Positions 56,229-64,000 of a stretch of 64,000 bases of DNA are shown piece after piece (position 1 is the stretch's first letter; each line of letters starts with the position of its first letter). A model generated the notes under the pieces. The model saw only the letters and a list, made by a program, of their open reading frames with translations. It was not told where the DNA came from and did not search any database. Position numbers and translations under genes: made by a program. This stretch comes from Kalaharituber pfeilii (Eukaryota > Ascomycota > Pezizomycetes > Pezizales > Pezizaceae): assembly GCA_015179045.1 (NCBI GenBank), contig WHUZ01000058.1, positions 186,001-250,000 of the forward strand, in the 5' to 3' direction.

Positions 56229-57240
56229 ATGGCGCAAACTCGCCCGGATTTCTGCCCGCGTGACCAGGATTTGGTGGGCGACGACGATTTCCTAACGGAG
56301 AGCAAACTGGACAGCTTGTGGGAATGGTTCTGCGATGCGAACCAGGATAAGGTTTCTCCACAAATGATTTTTGCGAAGCTTGTCAACGCGGTAAATAGGA
56401 TGCATGTGAATTCCAAGATGTCGCTAACATGGTATTTAGTCTCGGAAACCTTATTGCGATGACGTTGAAGCACTACGGAAAAACCTTGTCCTGACGGAAG
56501 ATGAACTGCGGGCGAGCCGAGCAACCATAAATCAATTGCAGGAATGTATCCGGAAGATGAATGAAGAGCAGCATGGGAAGCAACAGTGGAAGGAGGATGA
56601 GAAAATCCAACTGGAACAGGACCTTAAGAAGGCGGAAAAAGCCAAGCGGGAATATGAAGTGTTGGTCGAACGTGAGAGGAGACGATTGGAGTTGGATTTC
56701 AAGAACATGAAGGACCAACTTTTGGAATACAGACTTAAGGTCGAAGTGGAGAAGATGGAGTTAGGCCGTAATCTCGACACACTCAAGGCACAAATGGAGA
56801 AGAGTAGCAAGCTAGGCTCACAACGCATTGTACTGAAGCCACGCAATGCTGATAACTACCTGGGGATTCAGAAAGGGGGTAGAGCGTCATTAACGTCACT
56901 AGCCCTACCTTTTCTAGTGATAAGATATCCTGACGGCATGGTTTCCTTGCAGGCTGCCACATGCCCCGGTACATATCTTAGCGCGGGAGATCCGCAGATT
57001 ATAGAGAACAAGTACTGTCTTGGAGGGATCGTCAGGTTAAGCGAAACTTGCGACAAGAAGGAGAAGTTTTGGGTCCATGAGGACGGAGAAGTGGTGCATT
57101 TTGAGTCGGTGAATTTTCCAGGATTCTTCTTGAAGGGGTTATATGGCCATTTTACTTTTCGTGACTTCCCTGTAGTGAAAACCTTTTCTCTGGGAAATAG
57201 GAAGGATTCAGATTCGGCATTTGAAATGATTGCAATATAA
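56229..57240 (+). CDS. Coiled-coil protein with beta-rich C-terminal domain (2 exons)
   Basis: Exons 56229-56390 and 56440-57240 give 320 residues. The 49-bp intron has GTAAAT, branch GCTAAC and TTTAG, and keeps phase 0. Residues 1-55 are acidic (MAQTRPDFCPRDQDLVGDDD…). Residues about 62-178 form a charged heptad-rich coiled coil (MNEEQHGKQQWKEDEKIQLE and beyond). Residues 180-320 have repeated short strands with YLGIQKG, GTYLSAG, FWVHEDGEVVHFES and GFFLKGLYGHFTFRDF, suggesting a beta-trefoil-like fold. A 39-nt stretch at about 56879-56917 (GTAGAG…TTCTAG) could be a second intron or 13 extra in-frame codons. I do not recognise the family. The trefoil suggestion is inference. Confidence 0.72.
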
Positions 57241-57820
57241 GAGGTTTTGCAGTGGTGAAAAAAATTAAAATGTTGAATGCACTGCATAATGTGAATAAGA
57301 ACGGTAGCGGAGCAAGCGAAGATCTTAATGCTGCATGTAGAGCTAGCTTCTTAAGTGGTTTAGTCATTTGAGTTTGCACAATTTCTGTAGATGCGCAACT
57401 ATATTTCTCGTCATTTCTGTGTTGTCATTTCCAAGTTTCTTCTACCAACAGGCCCCCACTTGTTAGGCGGATTTCGCGATGTTCCGAGTAAAGTTATTTG
57501 GTTAACGTCAGAAATAGTATTAGTAATGATACTTTAACCAAGAAAGATGGTTAGATTTTGTAGCTCTTAGGCTACTTTTGCGGCTATTTTTCTGGATTCC
57601 ACCGCATCTCTGCTGAGAATCTTATCCTCTCCCCAAGCTTTCCTTTTTGCCAAGGCTGACGCTCTGCTTGATTCTTAACACATCAATGGGCAAAATGAAT
57701 TTTTTTTCTTGCTCTTTTAGCCAAGTGTGCAAAGCTTCGAAGGATGCTGATGATAGGCTCAATGGAGTATTCATTCATGGTTGCCTGAGGAATAAGAGTC
57801 TCGGATGATTGAGAACTTGA
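57241..57820. other. No gene seen
   Basis: 3' flank of the preceding gene. Confidence 0.4.
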
Positions 57821-57831
57821 GAAGACATACT

Positions 57832-57863
57832 AGGCCGGTAGCCTGTATGCGGGGTTACGTGGC
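57832..57863 (+). mobile_element. 32-bp tail B2 insertion without poly(A)
   Basis: AGGCCGGTAGCCTGTATGCG then GGGTTACGTGGC, flanked by GAAGACATACT at 57821-57831 and 57864-57874. The smallest insertion seen, with no A tract. Confidence 0.82.
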
Positions 57864-58141
57864 GAAGACATACTGTACTAGCTTTCTCAAGTGATACAAC
57901 CAGCCTGGTGTTGAGAATAAAATTTTCTTGGAAGGGGAAGTTAACCAGCAAAGTTCGGTTATCAATCAACCTTTGCCTGATACACCAGCCACAAGCAATT
58001 CGTCGCTACAGCAACCATGATTAATAATTGCCTGAATTGCTTTACCGAGATGTTTGTACCAGGTCATGGCAGAGTCGACATAGTAGCTGACCCTCTAGGT
58101 ACTTTACAAGTCAAAAAGAAACATTTTTTCCACAATTAACA

Positions 58142-58223
58142 TCTTCAGTAGTATAGTGGTTAGTATTCCCGCCTGTCATTTGAATGCCCGCGGGCGACCG
58201 GGGTTCAATTCCCCGCTGAAGAG
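58142..58223 (+). tRNA. tRNA-Asp (GTC) with 10-nt intron
   Basis: Acceptor stem TCTTCAG (58142-58148) pairs with CTGAAGA (58216-58222), discriminator G. A box TAGTATAGTGGTTAGTA and B box GGTTCAATTCC are intact. Anticodon stem CCCGC/GCGGG with loop CTGTCA…C gives GTC. A 10-nt intron (TTTGAATGCC) sits at the standard position after base 37. The T stem is GGGG/CCCC. A TTTTT run at 58230 would terminate RNA polymerase III. Confidence 0.95.
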
Positions 58224-59080
58224 CTTACATTTTTAGGTCGGAAATGTTTTTTTTCTTCCCAGAGCTTGCGACAGGTTTTGTCGCATAGAATAGATTTCTT
58301 CAGCTGAGTTTTGTTCATTTCACTAAGTTCATAAACTCTGCTAGTTTCAGCTGGTTGTTGCCTTGGAATGGGAGCCAGCGAATCCGTGGCAATGGGGCGG
58401 TGCAGCCTCACGAACTGTCCTCGACGGACAATCGGGTCCGATTTGCTAGACATTTCGGCTAATGTGCGGTTTCGTAAATAATCGGACGTCAATCCCAGTC
58501 ACAACTGCAAAAAAGTATCATTTTCCGGAAATGCACAATTGTGTAGTAAATATATAAGGGTGATAGTAAGGCATGCAATGAGCCTGAATTGCTTAATGAT
58601 CTATCCAATACAAGATGACGCTTCCAGACTCATATAAATATACAAATAAATACATAACACGAAGTTGGGTGAAAAGACAATAACCCACGATAGCTAAGTG
58701 CATGGTAGGGCCCACCTCATGGCCCCCACTCTGTCATTACCGCATTAATTACCAAGACCAGACGTTACTGCGGTACATCTTAGCTATCCATGGGTTCCAA
58801 CAGATTGTCCCAGTAGAATAGAGTATTATTTAAAAGGTATTATAGCCTACATTGTTTTAATTGTCGAAAACTAAGGCCGGAGCCAGAGCGAGCCAGAGCT
58901 GGTTTTCTTCTCTAACCCGACAGGGCGGCGATCCGGATAAGGAAAACAAGGAAGAAATAACATTCTCCCATGGCCATCAGATCCTAAGGCAAAAACCACA
59001 GTGCCATTCTAAACTCCCGTGCTTCCTCTCTATGCCGATTTACGACGCTCATACTTAGGATTGGTAGGATTCAACAACAC
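58224..59080. other. No gene seen
   Basis: A 95-codon minus-strand frame overlaps the tRNA flank without domain support. Confidence 0.4.
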
Positions 59081-59983
59081 TTAGGCCACAACGCCCTGCT
59101 CAAAAAAAAACTCCAGTCCAGGCTTCCGCAGCATATCGACCACATCCTTTGTGCTTCCCAAGGGGTCCTCTGATCTCAGCACCCTTGCCATGAGAATTGA
59201 CAAGTCACGTCCAAACTCCACCAAGTGCGGCTGCGTTGGGATCCACGTGAGCATGAGTTCAACGTCAATTGTTCTGATCCTCTTCACGCTCCACCTGCCG
59301 GGTTTAGATGAGCATGCAATGGCATACAAGAAACCCGCGCCTAGAACTTCTGCGATTCGATGCCAGCGCTTCCCACGACGTGCTGCGGTCTGTAGCTCTT
59401 CCGTGGAGCGGGTCTCGGTAGGATTATACTCCTGCCAGGCGCGGATGCCAGCACTGCCCACGACGCCTGTACTGCGGCGGTCTAGGCTCTGCTCAGCACT
59501 GCCCACGACGCCTGTACCGCGGCGGTCTAGGCTCTGCTCAGCACTGCCCACGACGCCTGTACCGCGGCAGTCTAGGCTCTGCTCAGCACAGTAGGCGTAG
59601 ATTGCGTAGTCTGTCAGGATGTCAGTAAATGTATGGCTGTAATGTTCATAATCGATCATAGAAAAGGGAACCATGATTTCCTCTGCTGGAACCGGTGACA
59701 ATGGTGCCGGTGGGTTTTTGCGAAGAACCCGGAGAACTGGCTCAGAGAGATATTTCAGGACACCAGCCCACTGATCTATCCAGTGGATGCGGAAGGTTCC
59801 GGGGCTGAACATATCCGCAAGCATGTTGTTGATGCGACGGAGCTCGTAATTCTCTCCTGGAACACGATGGAGGGTCAGAAAGACTTCTGGGATAAAGGGT
59901 TGGGAGGCCTGGGTCGTAACGGGGCGTCGGTGAGGCCCTTGCCGGACATCTCGGGTGAGGCCTCCCGAGGATGGAGTGGACAT
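59081..59983 (-). CDS. Uncharacterised protein with internal 15-residue repeat
   Basis: A 300-codon intact frame starting ATGTCCACTCCA. Residues 20-130 look globular (FIPEVFLTLHRVPGENYELR, HWIDQWAGVLKYL, MIDYEHYSHTFTDILTDYAI). Residues 133-177 are three near-identical copies of AEQSLDRRGTGVVGS. Residues 178-300 resume a globular region (WHRIAEVLGAGFLYAIACSS, VELMLTWIPTQPHL, DMLRKPGLEFFF). The repeat looks like a recent in-frame expansion of a 45-bp unit inside an older domain. There are no membrane or signal segments. I do not recognise the family. Confidence 0.72.
   Translation of the reverse strand: MSTPSSGGLTRDVRQGPHRRPVTTQASQPFIPEVFLTLHRVPGENYELRRINNMLADMFSPGTFRIHWIDQWAGVLKYLSEPVLRVLRKNPPAPLSPVPAEEIMVPFSMIDYEHYSHTFTDILTDYAIYAYCAEQSLDCRGTGVVGSAEQSLDRRGTGVVGSAEQSLDRRSTGVVGSAGIRAWQEYNPTETRSTEELQTAARRGKRWHRIAEVLGAGFLYAIACSSKPGRWSVKRIRTIDVELMLTWIPTQPHLVEFGRDLSILMARVLRSEDPLGSTKDVVDMLRKPGLEFFFEQGVVA
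59453..59587 (-). repeat. 45-bp in-frame tandem repeat, three units
   Basis: Units differ at only a few bases (GCACTGCCCACGACGCCTGT on the plus strand). In-frame length keeps the ORF open. Confidence 0.9.
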
Positions 59984-60244
59984 TGTTACTTGGGAAAGAT
60001 TACTTATTTAGTTAATACGAATGGTGTCAAAGGAGTTTTATCTCTTAGCATGGGCTGGGGTTGGTTTCCGTAGAGGTAGAGACAGGTCTTATACCTAGAG
60101 CGTCCAGGGGTCAGGTGAGGCCAAGCCGTGCATCGCTCAAGTACTGGCCAAGTGTTGGGCAGATGGCCGCGCAAGAAGCGGAAGATCGATCAGGATCTTT
60201 GCCGCAAATCAGGTACGCCATCACACAGTCCCCACTTGTCGCCA

Positions 60245-60310
60245 TTTTTTTTATTTATTTTTTTTTTTTTTATTATCATTACTCGCGTGCCGCCCTATGG
60301 GCTATGGCGA
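60245..60310 (-). mobile_element. Tail A unit
   Basis: T-rich run, ATTATCATTACTCGCGTGCC and GCCCTATGGGCTATGGCGA. No clear target duplication. Confidence 0.75.
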
Positions 60311-60469
60311 CGGCTTAGGTACGTGATACGTACTTGACTAAAGTCGTAGACCGCTGCTGTTTAAAATTCTCGATATATGGACGATTCTTCTCATTTGAAT
60401 ACTCAAACAATCTGGTAAACGCTGGCCTCGATTCACCTGGATAGCTGTGGAGGGATTCGTTTAGTTGGC

Positions 60470-60540
60470 TTAAAGCTGCCTGAATGGCCTGGACCGGCCT
60501 GAATAATCTGGACTGGCCTGGTTGGCCTGGCCTGTTGGAT
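60470..60540. repeat. GGCCTGG-type short repeat
   Basis: Irregular repeats of GGCCTGGACTGGCCTG; no gene. Confidence 0.7.
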
Positions 60541-60707
60541 TCATTGTATGAGATAGTTATAATGAGGAAAGGAAAAAGGAAGTGAATAAACGGAAAAAGG
60601 AAAAGAAGGCAAAATGAAGATCCCCATTCTGGTCATGATTGTGTGAACGTCCGACTCTCGGCTAGGCAGCACAGAGTAACTAAGTTGCGTTTTGGATTTT
60701 TCATTGA

Positions 60708-60711
60708 AACG

Positions 60712-60742
<31 letters not shown>

Positions 60743-61180
60743 TATTATTACTCGCATGCCGCTGTGCGCTATGGTGAGGTTAGGTACATAGGGAATAAAT
60801 TGCGGGAAACGGTAAACTTTGAACTGATCCTCGTCATACCTCGCCGTAGGAAATACGTAACAGAACAATGTAAATACTCGTCATGTCCTCGTAAAAGGAA
60901 ATATGTAACAGAAATTGTAGCTACATGTCATGCCCTCACCATAGGAAATGGGTAATCTAAATAGTTAATAAGTATGGGAAGAGTGAATTGTCTGCGTCGT
61001 CATGTCTTTGCCGATGCCAGCATGTCCACCAGTGGGTCCCTGCCTTCTTTCTCCTTGGGCGGTACTCTCGCCTCCGCCTGACCTCCGGGTCACTTCCGTC
61101 TCCATACCCTGCATCTCTCCCACAACGTGTATTGCCGTCCCTTCTTCTACTCCGCACCATAGGCACTCCAGACTCTCCGC
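60708..61180 (-). mobile_element. 5'-truncated LINE with T-A tail and tail A
   Basis: Flanked by the 16-bp repeat TTGGATTTTTCATTGA at 60692-60707 and 61181-61196. In element orientation the 3' end is tail A followed by T16 and A15 (60712-60742 on the plus strand). Coding remnants of the zinc knuckle (SLECLWCG) lie at the other end. The 3' UTR contains three 47-bp repeats (60830-60962). Confidence 0.9.
60830..60962. repeat. 47-bp tandem repeat in a LINE 3' UTR
   Basis: CTCGTCAT…AGGAAATACGTAACAGAA recurs at 60830, 60877 and 60924 with divergence. Confidence 0.75.
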
Positions 61181-61257
61181 TTGGATTTTTCATTGAGAAA
61201 AATGAGGTACAAAGAGCTAAGGACAAAGAACCGAGGCCTCTGAATAAGGGCACCGGA

Positions 61258-61326
61258 TTTTTTTTCTTTTTTTTTTTTTTTTTAATATCACATGACCCCG
61301 TATGCAGCTATTCGCCATGGCAGGGC
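61258..61326 (-). mobile_element. Ultrashort tail B retroposed unit
   Basis: T run, ATCACATGACCCCGTATGCA and GCCATGGCAGGGC. Duplication AGGGCACCGGA at 61247-61257 and 61327-61337. Confidence 0.9.
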
Positions 61327-61539
61327 AGGGCACCGGACTTGAGTTGCGTAGAAAGTTCCTGTTTATGATAATGAGATGTTTGGCCAGCGAGGTTAGGCCG
61401 ATTAGATTAATATTAAGAAGGTTGGTAGTGTAGTGGTAGTCTGAATACGGTGTTACAGCGAATCTCACTTCATCCTCATTTCCATTAGAGTTGAAGCCAC
61501 CACAGTGATGACAGAAGTTGCCTTCTTGCCCTTGTGCTC

Positions 61540-61593
61540 ATCTCGCCATAGCCCATAGGGCGGCACGCGAGTAATGATATAAAAAAAAAAATT
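61540..61593 (+). mobile_element. Ultrashort tail A retroposed unit
   Basis: 54 bp: ATCTCGCCATAGCCCATAGG … GCGAGTAATGATAT and A10, flanked by CCCTTGTGCTC at 61529-61539 and 61594-61604. Confidence 0.9.
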
Positions 61594-61604
61594 CCCTTGT
61601 GCTC

Positions 61605-62117
61605 TACACTACGTATTCGACACCTGACCTTTTCCTACCATCGTCCAAGCCGCGAGGAATCATGGTGGGTGGCCTAGGCCCTGAGGGGTATCGAGACTTT
61701 CGTTCTGCTAGTTGCAATTGTTAGATGTCTTCAGGTCAACAGCTCCCAAAGCGCCCAATTGCCTACCATCCAAGCAATATCCAGGTGCGGAACTGGTCAG
61801 TGCATAGTGGCACTTGGCGAAGTAAATCTTTCACTGGAAATTCAGTGCTAACTTCAGGTGAGGCTTTCCACTGGAACAATCTCAGGAGACACTGGCCCGG
61901 CTTTGATCACGTACTCCATACTCATGTTCGTGTAATAAGGCCCGTTACATTCAAACAGCAGAGGTAAGAAAATACTCATGCTAGCGGAGGCGCGATAAGT
62001 CAAGACGGCGTTTGACAACGTGCCTGACATTGGTAGCAGGTCTTTGCTACTCATGGGTAAGTCAATTCTAGATGACCTTGGTCTGCTCAGACGGGAGGAC
62101 CACGTGGGCTGCCTCCT
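61605..62117. other. No confidently supported gene
   Basis: An 80-codon plus-strand frame at 61725-61967 (HWNNLRRHWPGFDHVLHTHV) and an open stretch after the next insertion (about 62440-62755) might be pieces of one gene split by the 62118-62425 element. Neither has a recognised domain. Confidence 0.35.
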
Positions 62118-62425
62118 CTTTTTTTTTTTTTTTTTTCTTATTATCAGTACTCGCATGCCGCCCTAAGGGCTGTGGCGAGGGTTTGGGTACATAAGAAATA
62201 AAGGAAAAGTAAAAGATAGTTACATGTGGTGCCCGCGACGCCCATTAATATTGCGGGTGGGTTGAGGTCAGTGAGGTTCCCGTATCCTCCGATGTAATGG
62301 GAATGTACAGATACCAGGGGGAGAGCCAGTACCAGTTTACTTCCGTCCCCTGCCAGTGTTTCACTCGTACTGGCTGGGCTTCCACCATTCTCCTCCCAAT
62401 CTCACCTTCTCCAGCTAGCTGCATA
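62118..62425 (-). mobile_element. ORF1-type 3' fragment with tail A
   Basis: T run, complement of tail A (CGCATGCCGCCCTAAGGGCT), TTGGGTACATAAGAAAT, GTGGTGCCCGCGACGCC and a minus-strand ORF1 end (RMVEAQPVRVKHWQGTE). Same structure as 19241-19523. Right end and target duplication are uncertain. Confidence 0.72.
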
Positions 62426-62813
62426 GGAACCTACATAATTTCCGACTTTTGGATCTTATTACTTTCTTTTAACTTGTTGTTTTGCAATAGGAATCTTGTC
62501 AACCCACGGATATTCTACTCCATGCAAGAACCAAATCTTGATGGAGCCCATATCTGTGTCCATTCGAGTGAAGAATTGGTACAGGATCTGCGATTACTCT
62601 CTCTGTGGGCGAATCTAGGCGGCAAACAGAGGATGGCTAACCCTTACGCAGATATAACACATAACTTCGCTACCATCGGATCATTCTCTGAAATCTGGAG
62701 TCTGCACCCAGGGCGGACGGGACTGTCCTCACAAGCAGTCTATATACTCTCGTAAACGCTTTCCAAGATTCCGGAAGTAATGCTTGATGGTGATAATCTG
62801 TACATGTATGGGC

Positions 62814-63909
62814 TTTTTTTTTTTTTTTTTTTAATATCATTACTCGCATACCGCCCTATGGGCTATGGGGTGGCGAGGGTTTAGATACATGAAGAATAAT
62901 AAACGGGAAGATAAATAACGGATAAGGAAATAAAGTGAAAATATGACAGGTTACTCCGCCGCCCAGTCCAACACCTCCGCCAACGTTCTCTCCCCCCCCC
63001 CTCCTCAGATCTTGGCAACTCCTTTAGCCCCGCCTCTCCTCTAGGTAGCCTTTTCTTCCACGCCTCACACCTATTCATGATATGCTCGAAATTTTCGAGG
63101 TCTCTTCCGCACCATCTGCATTCGGGAGAGGTGTCCTTCCCTATTTGGTGTCTCCGCTGGCGTAGCCCCTTGTTTCCCAGAATTCCTGCGAGAGTGGATA
63201 CCCTCCTCCTGCTCCCCAGGTATTCCAGTGGTCTGTACGACAGCTGCAGTCTCTTCCTCTCTTCGGTTCTCCCCTCTTTGGCATCCTGTCTAATCCCTGC
63301 CTCAGTCACCCTCTCGTCTTGGTATTGCATTGCCGTGGCGACGTTCGCCGCCATGTCCGCCCTGGTGTTGCCCTTGACTTCATTATGCGACTTCACCCAT
63401 AGCACTGCTACGTCGTGGTCCCCCGGGCAGTCCTCTCTTCCCACCGCCTCCTTACGAGCCTAGCTGGCCCCTCCGGTGTCGGGTCTCCTCTCGCTATCCT
63501 TTGTAATCTCGCTATGGTGACCCTGGAATCCGTGATGACCAGCAGCTCCCCCTCTCTCTCCAGAGCTTCTCCCACGGCTATCAGCTCCGCGTCGTTCACC
63601 GTGCATCGCCTCCCCAGGTAGGCAGAAGTGTCTTTGCTAGCCTGGTGTACCCCGGCGCCTGTCTTGCCTTCTAATGCTGCCTTCCCCTGTTGCAATCTCC
63701 TGTTGAAGTGATCGTCGACTTTTAGTTCCCAGTCGACGTACAGTCCTACCAGCCTGTAGCTTCGTCCCTTTGTGCCTATAACGATGGTTTCGGCCTTCCG
63801 GGGGCCCAGCTCGAACCCCTCCTCCAGTGCCTCCTCAGTCAGCTTCGTGCGATGCTCCCGTATGTCTCTCAGCTCTTCAGTTGTTTCAGTGACTTATTGG
63901 ATAGAACGC
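62814..63909 (-). mobile_element. LINE with internal deletion between RT and RNase H
   Basis: 1096 bp flanked by ACATGTATGGGC at 62802-62813 and 63910-63921. Minus-strand order: the end of RT (RLVGLYVDWELKVDDHF), then GKAAL joined almost directly to RNase H (AYLGRRCTVNDAELIAVGEA, VITDSRVTIARL, VLWVKSHNEVKGNTRADMAA), GILGNKGLRQRRHQIGK, SPECRWCG, tail A. About 130 residues present in the 48.8-kb copy are missing. Frameshifts near 63430 and in the C-terminus disable it. Confidence 0.9.
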
Positions 63910-63950
63910 ACATGTATGGGCATGGTACACCCGATGAGTCCCGCTTTTCT

Positions 63951-64000
63951 TTTTTTTTTATTATCAATATCACGTATCCCCGCTTGCATCTGTTCTTCGT
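63951..64000 (-). mobile_element. Tail B unit cut by the window end
   Basis: T run, ATATCACGTATCCCCGCTTG and CATCTGTTCTTCG: complement of tail B, incomplete at its 5' side. Confidence 0.7.

Overview
The window looks like repeat-rich nuclear DNA of a filamentous ascomycete. The evidence is short spliceosomal introns (about 49-150 bp) with fungal-type branch sites such as GCTGAC and GCTAAC, a HeLo-like/ankyrin protein of a fungal NLR-relative type, paired BTB proteins, a nuclear tRNA-Asp with a 10-nt intron, and many poly(A)-tailed LINE fragments. A truffle-like Pezizomycete with an expanded transposon load would fit, but the sequence alone does not prove the genus.

Genes I can support: (1) minus strand 12067-6614, an eight-exon, about 1620-aa protein with a HeLo-like N-terminal region, a hydrophobic segment and about 30 ankyrin repeats; (2) a broken partial copy of its 5' half at 20622-18967 and a smaller relic near 17.1 kb; (3) two tandemly duplicated BTB/POZ zinc-ribbon genes at 39764-40998 and 44180-45398, each with the same three-exon structure that starts in a 5-nt coding exon; (4) a two-exon coiled-coil plus beta-rich gene at 56229-57240; (5) a tRNA-Asp(GTC) at 58142-58223; (6) a single-exon orphan at 59983-59081 with an internal 15-residue repeat.

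Everything else is dominated by mobile DNA. A 2.46-kb LTR retrotransposon with two apparently identical 460-bp LTRs and a 5-bp TSD (34078-36538) carries only gag. LINE fragments with reverse transcriptase and/or RNase H lie at 48.8-51.0, 53.7-54.5, 60.7-61.2 and 62.8-63.9 kb, among others. A separate class carries only an ORF1-like gene plus the same LINE tail. A 1745-bp element with about 608-bp inverted arms sits in a TA target at 25506-27250, and its unoccupied paralogous site is also in the window. Degenerate minisatellite arrays lie at 1.5-3.4, 23.3-24.3 and 27.5 kb.

The most unusual feature is a swarm of 50-80-bp insertions, each flanked by 10-16-bp target duplications. Each consists only of a conserved 38-40-nt stem-loop tail plus poly(A). 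There are two families, here called tail A and tail B. Their 5' ends are clustered rather than random, and tail A shows compensatory base changes in both stems. They behave like extremely short retroposed units that share the 3' ends of the resident LINEs. Several can be dated against segmental duplications in the window because the paralogous copy keeps the empty site.
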